Shown piece after piece: positions 1 to 9,471 of a stretch of DNA of 64,000 nt; within the stretch, counting starts at the first letter, position 1; each line of letters opens with the position of its first letter. This DNA is from Rhodoplanes tepidamans (GTDB taxonomy: Bacteria; Pseudomonadota; Alphaproteobacteria; Rhizobiales; Xanthobacteraceae): assembly GCF_030813915.1 (NCBI RefSeq), contig NZ_JAUSUJ010000004.1, forward strand, positions 186,001 to 250,000, given 5' to 3'. Under the pieces are notes generated by a model. It was not told the DNA's origin. It was given only the letters and a program-made list of their open reading frames with translations, and ran no database searches. Both the position numbers and the translations under genes were made by a program.

Positions 1-52
1 GCAGGCGCTGCATCCGGGCCAGAAGGTGCGCCTCCTCGGGGCGCGCCCATGA
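1..52 (+). CDS. Efflux pump membrane-fusion protein, C-terminal end only
   Basis: Only the last 16 codons are inside the window, reading QALHPGQKVRLLGARP and then TGA at 50-52; the gene enters from the left edge. The stop overlaps the ATG of the RND permease gene in an ATGA arrangement. That is the usual coupling of a periplasmic adaptor (HlyD/AcrA family) gene to its RND partner. The peptide itself is too short to identify a family, although its G-x-x-V-R-L end resembles the terminal barrel strand of adaptors. The call therefore rests on position. Confidence 0.55.
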   Translation, partial: QALHPGQKVRLLGARP

Positions 53-3000
53 GCGGACCGAACGTCTCAGCCTGGGCGCTGCACCACCGCTCCTTCGTGC
101 TCTACCTGATGATCGCCGTGACGCTGGCCGGCCTCCTGTCCTACGTCCGGCTCGGCCGCAACGAGGACCCGGCGTTCACGTTCCGCGCCATGGTGGTCGA
201 GGCGGCATGGCCGGGCGCGACCCTCGCCGACACGCTCGACCAGATCACCGACCGGCTGGAGCGCACCCTGAAGGAGGTGCCCAATCTCGATTTCCTGCGC
301 TCGACCACGGTGCCGGGCCGGACCACGATCTTCGTCAACCTGAAAGGCTCGACACCGCCCGGAAAAGTGCCGGACATCTGGTACGAGGTGCGCAAGCGCG
401 TCGCCGACATGCGCCACACCCTGCCGGCCGGCGTGGTCGGCCCCGGCTTCGACGACGACTTCGGCGACACCTTCGGGATCATCTACGGGCTCACGGCGGA
501 CGGCTTCACGCATCGCGAGCTGCGCGACACCGCGGAGGCGATCCGCAAGCGCCTGCTGGCGCTCGCCGACGTGTCGAAGGTCGAGATCCTCGGCGCCCAG
601 GACGAGCGGGTGTTCATCGAGTTCTCCACCGCCACGCTGGCCGGCCTCGGGCTCGACCGCGCCGCGGTGGTCGCGGCGCTGCGGGCCCAGAACGCCGTCA
701 GCCCGGCCGGCAGCATCCAGACCGGCGACGAGACACTGGTGCTGCGCGTCTCCGGCGCCTTCGAGTCGGAGCTCGACATTCTCGACGTCAACATCGCGGC
801 CGGCAACAGGCTGGTGCGGCTGCGCGACATCGTCACGGTGCGGCGCGGCTTCGCCGATCCGCCGCAGCCGATGTTCCGGGTGAACGGCACGCCGGCGATC
901 GGCCTCGCCGTCGCCATGCGCACCGGCGGCGACATCCTGGCGCTCGGCCGCGACGTGAAGACGCTGATGGCCGAGATCACGGCCGACCTGCCGATCGGCA
1001 TCGAGCCGGTGCTGGTGGCCGACCAGCCCGCCGTGGTCGACACCGCCATCGGCGAGTTCATGGAATCGCTCTGGCAGGCGATCGTCATCATCATGGCGGT
1101 CAGCGTGGTCAGCCTCGGCTTCCGGGCCGGCGCCGTCGTCGCGCTGTCGATCCCGCTGACGCTCGCCCTCGTGTTCCCCGTGATGGAGCTGATCTCGGTC
1201 GACCTGCAGCGCATCTCGCTCGGCGCCCTGATCATCGCCCTCACCTTGCTGGTGGACGACGCGATGAGCACCATCGACGCCATGTCGATGAAGCTCGCCG
1301 AAGGCGCGACGAAGGCGGAGTCCGCCGCCTTCGCCTACAGGACCCTGGCGATGCCGATGCTGACAGGCTCCTTCGTCACGCTCGCCGGCTTCATCCCGAT
1401 CGGCTTCGCGAGGAGCTCGGCCGGCGAGTACACGTTCTCGATCTTCGCCGTGGTGAGCGTCGCCCTGATCGCCTCCTGGGTGGTCGCCGTGCTGTTCACG
1501 CCGCTGGTGGGCGTCGCGCTGCTGCCGCCCCCCAAGGCGGCGACCGGGCCGGGCCGGCTGGTGACGCTGTTCCGCCGTACGCTGGTCGGCGCCATGCGGC
1601 ATCGCTGGATCACCATCGGCGTGACGCTCGCCTGCTTCGTGGCGTCCATCGCCGCGCTGCCGCTGATCCCGCGGCAGTTCTTCCCCTCCTCGGACCGGCC
1701 CGAGCTGCTGGTCGATCTCCGCCTGCCGCAGAACGCCTCGATCCACGCCTCGGCCGGCGCGTCGGCGCGGCTCGACCGCGTGCTCGCCGCCGATCCCGAC
1801 GTCGCCCACTGGAGCACCTATGTGGGCCGCGGCGTCATCCGCTTCTACCTGCCGCTCGACGTGCAGCTGAGGAACGACTTCTTCAGCCAGCTCGTGGTGG
1901 TGGCCAAGGACGTGCCGGCGCGGGACCGCCTGCGCGAAAGGCTCTCCAAGGTGCTGGCGGACGAGTTTCCGAGCGCCGTGTCGCGCATCGTGCCGCTGGA
2001 GCTCGGCCCGCCGGTCGGCTGGCCGGTGCAGTACCGCGTCAGCGGCCCGGACCTCGCCGAGGTGCGCGACGCCGCCATGCTGCTCGCCTCGACCATCGCG
2101 GCCGACACGCGGGTGCGCCAGATCAACTTCGACTGGATGGAGCCGGCCCGCAAGGTGCGCATTCGGGTCGACCAGGACCAGGCGCGCCTGCTCGGCCTCT
2201 CCTCCGAGGCGATCGCCGGGGTGCTGGCGAGCGTGGTCTCGGGCAATGCCGTGACCCAGATGCGCGACGGCATCTATCTGGTCGACGTGGTCGTGCGGGC
2301 GACCGACGAGCAGCGCGTCTCGCTCGCCACGCTGCGCAACCTGCAGGTCGCGCTGCCCAACGGCCGCACCGTGCCGCTCGGCCAGTTCGCCGTGCTGGAG
2401 GACGAGCAGGAGTATCCGCTGGTGTGGCGGCGCGACGGCCTGCCGACCCTCACGGTCCAGGCCGACGTCGCGGCGGGCGTCTCGCCCGAGGCCGTGGTGG
2501 CGGCGCTCGCCGACAAGGTCGCCTGGGTGCAGGGCGGGCTGCCGGCCGCCTATCGCATCGCCACCGGCGGCACCGTGGAGGAGAGCGCCAAGTCGCAGGC
2601 CTCGGTGTTCGCCGTGGTGCCGGCGATGCTGTTCGTCACCGTCACGATCCTGATGATCCAGCTGCAGAGCTTCTCCCGGCTCGCGCTGGTGCTGAGCGTC
2701 GTGCCGCTCGGCCTGATCGGCATCGTCGCGGCGCTCCTGCTGTACCAGAAGCCGCTCGGCTTCGTCGCCATCCTCGGCATTCTCGCCCTGATGGGGATGA
2801 TCGCCCGCAACGCCGTGATCCTGATCGACCAGATCGAGACCGAGCGCGGCGAGGGCAGGCCCGTCTGGGACGCCGTGATCGCCGCCTCGCTGTCGCGGCT
2901 GCGGCCGATCGTGCTGACCGCCATCTCGACCGTGCTCGGCATGATCCCGATCGCCGCGACGATCTTCTGGGGCCCGATGGCCTATGCCATCATGGGCGGC

Positions 3001-3096
3001 CTCCTGGTCGCCACCGTGCTGACCCTGATCTTCCTGCCCGCCCTCTACGTCGCCGCCTTCCGGGCGCAGGAGCCGGCGGCGACCGCCGACGCCTGA
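49..3096 (+). CDS. RND-family efflux transporter permease
   Basis: Protein of 1015 residues, the normal length for AcrB/MexB-type inner-membrane proton-drug antiporters. It has a first membrane helix at about residues 13-31, a large periplasmic loop, a membrane block at about 340-490, a second periplasmic loop and a final block at about 850-1000. The paired aspartates of the proton relay are present in TM4 as LLVDDA (D403, D404). The start is fixed by the 4-base overlap with the preceding adaptor gene. No outer-membrane factor gene follows, so the pump may borrow a TolC-like channel encoded elsewhere. Substrates cannot be predicted. Some homologues export heavy metals, but the metal-site residues of CusA are not evident. 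Confidence 0.95.
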   Translation: MSGPNVSAWALHHRSFVLYLMIAVTLAGLLSYVRLGRNEDPAFTFRAMVVEAAWPGATLADTLDQITDRLERTLKEVPNLDFLRSTTVPGRTTIFVNLKGSTPPGKVPDIWYEVRKRVADMRHTLPAGVVGPGFDDDFGDTFGIIYGLTADGFTHRELRDTAEAIRKRLLALADVSKVEILGAQDERVFIEFSTATLAGLGLDRAAVVAALRAQNAVSPAGSIQTGDETLVLRVSGAFESELDILDVNIAAGNRLVRLRDIVTVRRGFADPPQPMFRVNGTPAIGLAVAMRTGGDILALGRDVKTLMAEITADLPIGIEPVLVADQPAVVDTAIGEFMESLWQAIVIIMAVSVVSLGFRAGAVVALSIPLTLALVFPVMELISVDLQRISLGALIIALTLLVDDAMSTIDAMSMKLAEGATKAESAAFAYRTLAMPMLTGSFVTLAGFIPIGFARSSAGEYTFSIFAVVSVALIASWVVAVLFTPLVGVALLPPPKAATGPGRLVTLFRRTLVGAMRHRWITIGVTLACFVASIAALPLIPRQFFPSSDRPELLVDLRLPQNASIHASAGASARLDRVLAADPDVAHWSTYVGRGVIRFYLPLDVQLRNDFFSQLVVVAKDVPARDRLRERLSKVLADEFPSAVSRIVPLELGPPVGWPVQYRVSGPDLAEVRDAAMLLASTIAADTRVRQINFDWMEPARKVRIRVDQDQARLLGLSSEAIAGVLASVVSGNAVTQMRDGIYLVDVVVRATDEQRVSLATLRNLQVALPNGRTVPLGQFAVLEDEQEYPLVWRRDGLPTLTVQADVAAGVSPEAVVAALADKVAWVQGGLPAAYRIATGGTVEESAKSQASVFAVVPAMLFVTVTILMIQLQSFSRLALVLSVVPLGLIGIVAALLLYQKPLGFVAILGILALMGMIARNAVILIDQIETERGEGRPVWDAVIAASLSRLRPIVLTAISTVLGMIPIAATIFWGPMAYAIMGGLLVATVLTLIFLPALYVAAFRAQEPAATADA

Positions 3097-3111
3097 GCCG
3101 ACGCGGGCCGG

Positions 3112-4188
3112 TCAGCTCGCCGCCGGGCGGGACGCGGCCTCGCCGGCGAGCGCCTTCAGCAGCGCCAGGTTCTGCGGGCCGGGCGCGATCTCGCCGCGCT
3201 CGATGCGGCGGGCGAGATCCACCACGGCGGCGTTGACGGGCGCGGCCCCGCCGTGCCGCGCATGCGCCGCGACGACGAGGCCGTTGAGGTCGTCGACCTC
3301 GCTGTGGCGGCCCTTCATCCAGTCCTGCAGCACCGTGGTCTTGGTGTGCGGCAGCACGAAGCCGGCGAGCAGCGTGTCGAGCAGCACCTCGACCAGCCGG
3401 TTGGTCTGCCGCACGTCGTCTTCGGTCAGGCCGAAGATCGGCAGCACGCGGTGCCCCTGCAGCGCGCCGGCGTCGAGCGCCTCCTGCCCGGAGCGCAGCA
3501 TCAGCTCGCGCATGCCCGGCATCGCCGCCGCCTCCAGCATCGGCACGCCGAGGATCGCCGTCGTCACCAGCGTCGTCGCGTTGCTGACCAGCTTCATCCA
3601 CTTCGCCGCGCGGATGTCGTCGACGATCTCCACCGTACCGACGTGGCGCAGCAGCGCGGCGATCTCCACCTCGCGGCCCTTCGCCGCGGCGTCGATCGCG
3701 CCGACCGCGAACCACGAGCGCGGCGGCGGCGAATGGCGCTGCACCACGCCGGGATCGAACATCATCGACGAGATCTCGATGACGCAGCCCATGGTCCGGT
3801 GCGGCCCCACCACCTCGGCGATGGTGTCGGTCGTCATGCCGTTCTGCACGCCGGCGACGAGGCCGTCCGGCTTCAGATACGGCTCGATCAGCTGGCAGGA
3901 CCAGCGGGTGTCGTAGGCCTTGGTGACCAGCAGCACGACGTCGAACGGCTCGCGGAACGTGCACACGTCGCAGAGGTGATGCGCCCGCACCGGCACCGTG
4001 AGCGTCTCGTCCGGCATCTCGATGCGGGCGCCGTGCGCCCGCATCGCCTCGACATGCGCCGGCCACTGGTCGATCAGCACGACGTCGAGGCCGGCGCGGG
4101 CGAGGTCGGCGCCGATCGAGGCGCCGTTGGCGCCGGCGCCCAGCACGGCGATTCGTTTGGTCTCGGACGAGGTCACGCGGCACTCCAT
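3112..4188 (-). CDS. Ketopantoate reductase (ApbA/PanE) family oxidoreductase
   Basis: Protein of 358 residues with an N-terminal Rossmann motif GAGANG (residues 17-22) for NAD(P)H and a helical C-terminal domain. The C-terminal domain contains KWMKLVSNA, matching the conserved Lys-x3-Asn of 2-dehydropantoate 2-reductases. An upstream in-frame extension to 4341 exists. I start at the ATG at 4188 because the extension is low-complexity and the Rossmann fold begins 12 residues in. It is about 50 residues longer than typical PanE (about 300). Its neighbours are catabolic rather than pantothenate genes, so it may reduce another 2-keto acid. It runs divergently from the GMC oxidoreductase and convergently with the efflux pump, 15 bases apart. 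Confidence 0.85.
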   Translation of the reverse strand: MECRVTSSETKRIAVLGAGANGASIGADLARAGLDVVLIDQWPAHVEAMRAHGARIEMPDETLTVPVRAHHLCDVCTFREPFDVVLLVTKAYDTRWSCQLIEPYLKPDGLVAGVQNGMTTDTIAEVVGPHRTMGCVIEISSMMFDPGVVQRHSPPPRSWFAVGAIDAAAKGREVEIAALLRHVGTVEIVDDIRAAKWMKLVSNATTLVTTAILGVPMLEAAAMPGMRELMLRSGQEALDAGALQGHRVLPIFGLTEDDVRQTNRLVEVLLDTLLAGFVLPHTKTTVLQDWMKGRHSEVDDLNGLVVAAHARHGGAAPVNAAVVDLARRIERGEIAPGPQNLALLKALAGEAASRPAAS

Positions 4189-4358
4189 GTGAGAACGAGA
4201 TCGAGTGAGAACGAGCTCATGTGAGACACCTTCCGGAGGTCGCCGACCGAAGCGCGACGCGGGGCTTGACGAAGCGGCACCGGAGCGTGTGCGATCGGGC
4301 CCCGGCTTCGCTCCGGTCCCTTCCGTCTCTCCGTCACGCACCGTGGAACACCCCCGCC

Positions 4359-6050
4359 ATGGACCATCCGGACTGCCTGATCGTCGGCGGCGGCAGCGCC
4401 GGCGCCGTGCTGGCGGCGCGCCTCTCCGAGGATCCGGGCCGCCGCGTGCTGCTGGTCGAGGCCGGGCCGGACACGCCGCCCGGCGCCGTGCCGGCCGACA
4501 TCGCCGACACGTTCCCGACCTCGTCGCTGGCGCCGCGGTATTTCTGGCCCGGCCTCACGGCGACCCGGAAGCCGGGCGGCGCCGCCTACCCGTTCCCGCA
4601 GGCCCGCGTGATGGGCGGCGGCTCGAGCGTCATGGGCCTGTGGACCCTGCGCGCCCTGGCGAGCGACTTCGCCGCCTGGGAGGCCGCCGGCGCCGACGGC
4701 TGGAGCTTCGAGGAGGCGCTGCGGCTCTACCGCGCCGTCGAGCACGACCTCGACCGTGACGGCACCCGTGCCGCAGGACGGAACGGCCCGCACGGCCCCT
4801 ATCCGGTGCGGCGGGTGCCGCGCGCCGAATGGCCCGCCTATGTGGCCGCGATGGAGCGGGCCGCCGCGGCGCGCGGCTTCGCCACGATCGAGGACATCAA
4901 CGAGGCGCCGGGCGACAGCTTCTTCCCGATGCCGGTCGCCCAGGACGCGCAGGTCCGCTCGACCAGCGCCGGGTGTTATCTGACCGCGGCGGTGCGCCGG
5001 CGCCCCAATCTCGCGATCCTGGCCGACACGCAGGTGACGGCGCTGCGGCTCGACGGCCGCCGCGCTTGCGGCGTCGCGGTGCGCCAGGGCGGCGCGACCC
5101 GGACGATCGCGGCCGGCGAGGTGATCCTGTGCGCCGGCGCCATCCACTCCCCGGCCCTGCTGCTGCGCGCCGGCATCGGCCCGGCCGAGGACCTGAAGGC
5201 CCTCGGCATCGCCGTCGTCGCCGACCGGCCCGGCGTCGGCGCCAACCTGCAGAACCATCCCTATCTGCAGTTCGCCCTGACGCTGCCGAAGCCGGCCCGC
5301 ATGCCGGCGGCGCTGCGGCGCTTCGCCATCGCCGGCCTGCGCGTCTCCTCCGGCCTGGAGGGCTGCCCGGCGGCGGACCTGCTGGTCTTCGCCATCGGCC
5401 GCGTCAGCCCCTATTCCTACGGCCCCGATCTCGGCATGGTCGGCGCCGCCCTCTACACGCCGTTTTCGCGCGGGCGCGTCGCCCTGCGCAGCGCCGACCC
5501 CGACGAGCCGCCGGCGATCGCCTTCGCGCTGTTGCAGGACCCGCGCGATCCGCCGCGGCTGCTGACGGCGGCGCGGCTGGTCGAGGCCCTGCTCGCCGAT
5601 CCCGCGGTCACCGCGACCTATCGCGACGCCTTCCTGCTGCCGCCCGTGATGTCGCTGCAGCAGTTCAACCAGCCCGGCCTCGCCGGGCGGCTGCGCGCCG
5701 CCGCCGTCAAGGCGATCGTCAACGCGCCGGCGCCGCTCGCCCGCCTCGCGCTGAACCGGGCCCTGGCGCCCGGCCGCTTCGTCGGCCACCGCGCCGGCCG
5801 GGTGCGCGTGCCGGACGACGAGATCCTCGCCGCCGCCGCGCCGATGGCGCATCCGAGCGGCACCTGCGCGATCGGCCGCGCCGGCGATCCCCTGGCGGTG
5901 GTCGATCCGCATTGCCGGGTTCACGGGATCGCGGCCCTCCGGGTCGTGGACGCGTCGGTGATGCCGACCGTTCCGAGCGCCAACACCAATCTCACCACCC
6001 TCGTGGTCGCCGAGCGCGCCGCCGAGCTGATCCGCTCCGAGACGCGATGA
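4359..6050 (+). CDS. GMC-family FAD-dependent oxidoreductase
   Basis: Protein of 563 residues of the glucose-methanol-choline oxidoreductase family, which oxidises an alcohol with FAD. The dinucleotide motif is at residues 8-13 (GGGSAG). GMC signature 1 appears as VMGGGSSVMG and signature 2 as GAIHSPALLLRAGIGP. The C-terminal active-site region contains HPSGTC and the NTNLTT segment near the end. I use the ATG at 4359 because the FAD motif starts five residues later; the frame stays open upstream to 4221. No signal peptide is visible, so it is probably cytoplasmic or membrane-peripheral like choline dehydrogenase. It shares a divergent promoter region with the ketopantoate-reductase-like gene. 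The substrate is unknown. Confidence 0.92.
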   Translation: MDHPDCLIVGGGSAGAVLAARLSEDPGRRVLLVEAGPDTPPGAVPADIADTFPTSSLAPRYFWPGLTATRKPGGAAYPFPQARVMGGGSSVMGLWTLRALASDFAAWEAAGADGWSFEEALRLYRAVEHDLDRDGTRAAGRNGPHGPYPVRRVPRAEWPAYVAAMERAAAARGFATIEDINEAPGDSFFPMPVAQDAQVRSTSAGCYLTAAVRRRPNLAILADTQVTALRLDGRRACGVAVRQGGATRTIAAGEVILCAGAIHSPALLLRAGIGPAEDLKALGIAVVADRPGVGANLQNHPYLQFALTLPKPARMPAALRRFAIAGLRVSSGLEGCPAADLLVFAIGRVSPYSYGPDLGMVGAALYTPFSRGRVALRSADPDEPPAIAFALLQDPRDPPRLLTAARLVEALLADPAVTATYRDAFLLPPVMSLQQFNQPGLAGRLRAAAVKAIVNAPAPLARLALNRALAPGRFVGHRAGRVRVPDDEILAAAAPMAHPSGTCAIGRAGDPLAVVDPHCRVHGIAALRVVDASVMPTVPSANTNLTTLVVAERAAELIRSETR

Positions 6051-6082
6051 CGCGCACCGGCGCAGCGCCGCGCGCCGCGCCG

Positions 6083-7102
6083 TCACGGTGCCGGCAGGCC
6101 GCTCGCCGCGGCATCCTCGGGCTTCGGCTGGCGGGCGCGCCGCCAGCGCGACACCACGCCCATCACGCCGCCCGGGACGAACAGCGCGATCAGGATGACG
6201 ATCATGCTGAAGATCACCCGGTTCACCTCGGACGTCACGGTGACGCGCAGCATGTCGGCGACCAGCAGCACGATCGGCGCGCCGATCAGCGGGCCCTGCC
6301 AGAAGCCGGCGCCGCCGATCACCGCCATCAGCACGACGTTGAGCGAGATGTCGAACGCGAACGTCCCGGTCGGCTCGATATAGGCGATGCGCTGGGCGTA
6401 GAGCCCGCCGACCACCCCGGCGATGAAGCAGGTGACGGCGTTGACGGCCCACTTCACCTCGACGGTGCGCACCCCGACGATCTCGGCGGCGTCCTCGTCC
6501 TCGCGGATGGCGACCAGGGCCCAGCCGATGTTGGAGTGCTCCACCGCCCACACCAGCGCCGTCACCAGCACGGCGAGGCCGAGGAAGACGAAGTAGAACA
6601 GCCGCTCCACCGCGATCGGCTTCAGCGGCAGGGCCGGCAGGTAGATGCCGAGCGCCCCCTGCGTGATGGTCAGGTCGAGGGCGAGGATCTGCACCGCGAA
6701 GGTGACGATCATGGTCACCAGCGCGAAATAGGCGCCGCGCAGCCGCAGCGTCGGGATGCCGATGGCGAGCCCGGCGATCGCCGCCGCGACCCCGGCGAGC
6801 GGCGCCGTCAGGAACGGCGACAGCTCGTGGTACTGGAACAGGATGCCGGTCGTGTAGGCGCCGATGCCGAAGAAGGTGACGAGGCCGAAATTGAGATAGC
6901 CGCCGTAGCCGCCGAGCAGGTTCCAGGCCTGGGTCAGCACCACGTACATGAACACGGTGGCGAGCGTGCTGAGCACGAACAGCCGGGTGCCGAACAGGCC
7001 GTAGGCCGCGAGGCCGGCGAGCAGCGCGAGCCACACGCCCCACGCGGCGAGCGCCGCCGTCCGGCTGCCGGTCGCCTTCGGGATCAGGAAGACCGAGAAC
7101 AC
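6083..7102 (-). CDS. Liv-type ABC transporter permease (LivM family)
   Basis: Protein of 339 residues with about nine to ten hydrophobic segments and the LivM-type cytoplasmic-loop EAA-like region around IREDEDAAEIVGV. It is the last gene of a five-gene branched-chain-amino-acid-type importer: binding protein, LivG, LivF, LivH, LivM. Only 9 bases separate it from livH. In this family LivM pairs with LivH to form the inner-membrane channel. The C-terminus continues past the last helix with a charged tail (RRARQPKPED). The real substrate is unlikely to be restricted to branched-chain amino acids, since this family also carries amides, aromatic acids and urea. The gene converges on the GMC gene. 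Confidence 0.93.
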   Translation of the reverse strand: MFSVFLIPKATGSRTAALAAWGVWLALLAGLAAYGLFGTRLFVLSTLATVFMYVVLTQAWNLLGGYGGYLNFGLVTFFGIGAYTTGILFQYHELSPFLTAPLAGVAAAIAGLAIGIPTLRLRGAYFALVTMIVTFAVQILALDLTITQGALGIYLPALPLKPIAVERLFYFVFLGLAVLVTALVWAVEHSNIGWALVAIREDEDAAEIVGVRTVEVKWAVNAVTCFIAGVVGGLYAQRIAYIEPTGTFAFDISLNVVLMAVIGGAGFWQGPLIGAPIVLLVADMLRVTVTSEVNRVIFSMIVILIALFVPGGVMGVVSRWRRARQPKPEDAAASGLPAP

Positions 7103-7111
7103 CTGATTCTC

Positions 7112-7987
7112 CTAGATGGTCCGGCGCACGGCGCGGCTCAGGCCCTCGCGACGGACCGTGAGGATGACGGCGAGCAGGACGTAGAGGACGAGATAGACGG
7201 TGTCGAACGGCATCACGGCCGTGCAGACGCTCTGGATCAGGCCGACCGCGATGCCGGCGGCGAGCGTGCTCGCGACGCTGCCGAGCCCGCCCAGGATGAC
7301 GACCAGGAAGGCCCAGGCGAGCCACACCACCTGGGTGTTGGGCGAGAACGGAAACACCATGGCGAGCGCGACGCCGGCCGCGCCGGCGCAGGCGATGCCG
7401 AGCCCGAACATCACGGCCGACAGCCGGGCGATGTCGACGCCGACGATGCGGGCCGCCTCCGGGTTCTGGCCCATGGCGCGGATCGCCCGGCCCGTGAGGG
7501 TGAAGCGCAGGAACGCCCAGACCCCCCCGATCAGCAGGAGCGCGAGGCCGCCGGCGATCAGCCGCACATGGGGCAGCACCACGCCGCCGAGCACCAGCGA
7601 GGCGTTGGTGTAGGACGCCGTGACGACCCGCGTGTCGGTCGTCCAGGCGATGGTGCCGAGATTCTCGATCAGCACCATCAGGCCGAACATGGCGACCAGC
7701 CCCTGGGTCTGCGCCGCGCTCTGCACCCGCGTGATGACGACCCGGTAGACCACGATGCCGAGCACGAAGAACACCGGCAGCGCCAGGACGAAGGCGACGA
7801 CGGGATCGACCCCGAAGCGGCGGAACAGCTCGAAGGCGAGGAACGAGCCGAGCATCACGAAGGCGCTGTGGGCGACGTTGACGATGCCCATGACGCCGAG
7901 CACCAGGCTCAGCCCCAGCCCGGTGATGGCGTAGATGAGCCCGAGCAGGACGCCGTCGGCGACGATCGAGAGGACGTGGGTCAGCAT
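7112..7987 (-). CDS. Liv-type ABC transporter permease (LivH family)
   Basis: Protein of 291 residues and the usual LivH length, with about eight membrane segments. It opens with LTHVLSIVADGVLLGLIYAITGLGLSLVLGVMG-like hydrophobic sequence, typical of LivH. The conserved loop FTLTGRAIRAMGQNPEAARIVGVD docks on the ATPase subunits. It sits between livF, 12 bases upstream, and livM, 9 bases downstream, on the same strand, so all five genes are almost certainly cotranscribed. The partner permease is the 6083-7102 product and the ATPases are encoded at 8000-9471. Confidence 0.93.
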   Translation of the reverse strand: MLTHVLSIVADGVLLGLIYAITGLGLSLVLGVMGIVNVAHSAFVMLGSFLAFELFRRFGVDPVVAFVLALPVFFVLGIVVYRVVITRVQSAAQTQGLVAMFGLMVLIENLGTIAWTTDTRVVTASYTNASLVLGGVVLPHVRLIAGGLALLLIGGVWAFLRFTLTGRAIRAMGQNPEAARIVGVDIARLSAVMFGLGIACAGAAGVALAMVFPFSPNTQVVWLAWAFLVVILGGLGSVASTLAAGIAVGLIQSVCTAVMPFDTVYLVLYVLLAVILTVRREGLSRAVRRTI

Positions 7988-7999
7988 CGCGCGGTCCCC

Positions 8000-8725
8000 C
8001 TAGACGCCGAGCCAGCCGCGCACCATGGCGCCGAGATCGCCCTCGAAGGCGGAGCGGTCGCCCTCGATGTCGTTGCGGCCGGAGCCGAGCACGTAGACGT
8101 AGTCGGCGACCGCGATGGCGGCGCGCACGTCCTGGTCGACCAGCAGGATGGTGCGGCCCTCGGCCCGCAGCGCCTGGAGCTCCTGGTAGACCTGGCGGGC
8201 GACGATCGGCGACAGGCCGACCGACGGCTCGTCGACCAGCAGCACCCTGGGGTCCGGCACCAGCATGCGGGCGATCTCGACGGCGCGCTGCTGGCCGCCG
8301 CTGAGGCTGCCGGCGGCGCGCCGGCGCAGCGCGCGCAGATGCGGATAGCGGGTCAGCACCGCCTCGACGGCCTCGGCGAGGCGCCGGCGGTCGTTGCGCA
8401 TCGACCAGCCGCCGAGCTCGATGTTCTCTTCGACGGTGAGGTCCGGGAAGGTCGAGCGGCCCTGCGGCAGCAGGCCGATGCCGAGGGCGACGTGGCGATG
8501 CGCCGGCAGGGCGCCGATGTCGTCGTCGCCCAGCATCACGCTGCCGCGCAGCGGCGCCAGGAACCCGGCCACCACCTTCAGCAGGGTCGACTTGCCGGCG
8601 CCATTCGGCCCCAGCACCACGGTGATGCGGCCCGCCTCGGCGACGAGGTCGACGCCGCGCAGGATCGGATGCCCGGGGACGTAGCCGGCATGCAGGCCGG
8701 CGATGCGCAGCGGCGGGGCGGTCAC
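8000..8725 (-). CDS. Liv-type ABC transporter ATP-binding protein (LivF family)
   Basis: ATPase of 241 residues with Walker A GPNGAGKS, signature LSGGQQRAVE, and Walker B with VLLVDEPS. The short form without the extra LivG insert, and the GLLPQGRSTFPDLTVEENI region, mark it as LivF. I choose the GTG at 8725 as start: it overlaps the livG stop in a GTGA arrangement and lies just before the conserved ABC core. The longer frame up to 8827 only reads livG antiphase. It works as a heterodimer with the LivG subunit to power uptake through the LivH/LivM channel. Confidence 0.93.
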   Translation of the reverse strand: MTAPPLRIAGLHAGYVPGHPILRGVDLVAEAGRITVVLGPNGAGKSTLLKVVAGFLAPLRGSVMLGDDDIGALPAHRHVALGIGLLPQGRSTFPDLTVEENIELGGWSMRNDRRRLAEAVEAVLTRYPHLRALRRRAAGSLSGGQQRAVEIARMLVPDPRVLLVDEPSVGLSPIVARQVYQELQALRAEGRTILLVDQDVRAAIAVADYVYVLGSGRNDIEGDRSAFEGDLGAMVRGWLGV

Positions 8726-9471
8726 GCGGCCTCCTCGCTGCGGCCCAGATAGCCGTCGATCACCTTCTCCTCCCGGATCACGTCGGCGGGCAGCCCCCAG
8801 GCGGCGACGGCGCCCTCGACCAGGCACACCATCCGGTCCGACATGGCGACGAGGTCCGGCACCTCGTGGCTGACGATCAGGAACGAGGCGCCCTCGGCCG
8901 CCACCGTCTCGCGGATGCAGCGGATCAGGGTCGCCTTGATCTGCGGATGCACGCCGGCGAAGGGCTCGTCCATCAGCACGATCTTGGGCCGGGTCACCAG
9001 CGTGCGGGCGAACTCGAGCAGGCGCTGCTGGCCGCCCGACAGCTCGCTCGCCACCCGGTCGGCGTGGCGCTCGAGGCCGACGAAGGCGAGCAGCTCCAGG
9101 GCCCGGCGGTGGGCGGCGCGCCGCTCCAGCGCGCGCTGGTGCAGCAGCGGCACGAACAGGTTCTGGGTCACGGTCAGGGTGCTGAACACCCGCGCCGCCT
9201 GGAAGGTGCGCGCCACGCCGAGCGCCGCGAGGTCGGACGGACGCCGCCCCGTCGTGACGGCGCCGGACAGGCGGATCTCGCCCTGGTCCGGCGCCAGCAC
9301 GCCGTTGACGATGTTGAGGAGCGTGGTCTTGCCGGAGCCGTTCGGGCCGATCAGCCCGAGCACCGACCGCGGCGCCACCGTGAACGACACGTCCTTCACG
9401 GCGACCACGCCCCGGAAGCGCTTGCCGATCCCGTCGACGGTCAGCAGCGCCTCCGCACCCGCCTCGCTCAT
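8722..9471 (-). CDS. Liv-type ABC transporter ATP-binding protein (LivG family)
   Basis: ATPase of 249 residues with Walker A GPNGSGKTT, ABC signature LSGGQQR and Walker B IVLMDEP followed by FAGVHP. The C-terminal KVIDGYLG is typical of LivG. Its ATG at 9471 overlaps the stop of the binding-protein gene (ATGA), and its own stop overlaps the livF GTG, so the three genes are translationally coupled. An upstream open frame to 10752 is the shadow of the binding-protein gene and was not included. It forms the energising pair with the LivF subunit. Confidence 0.93.
   Translation of the reverse strand: MSEAGAEALLTVDGIGKRFRGVVAVKDVSFTVAPRSVLGLIGPNGSGKTTLLNIVNGVLAPDQGEIRLSGAVTTGRRPSDLAALGVARTFQAARVFSTLTVTQNLFVPLLHQRALERRAAHRRALELLAFVGLERHADRVASELSGGQQRLLEFARTLVTRPKIVLMDEPFAGVHPQIKATLIRCIRETVAAEGASFLIVSHEVPDLVAMSDRMVCLVEGAVAAWGLPADVIREEKVIDGYLGRSEEAA

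Noticed and set aside
4829-8752. A very long plus-strand open frame (over 1300 codons) across the first Liv importer
   Set aside because: Its translation is dominated by His, Asp, Arg, Gln and Gly and lacks any motif. It is the antisense shadow of GC-rich importer genes whose own frames carry complete family motifs.
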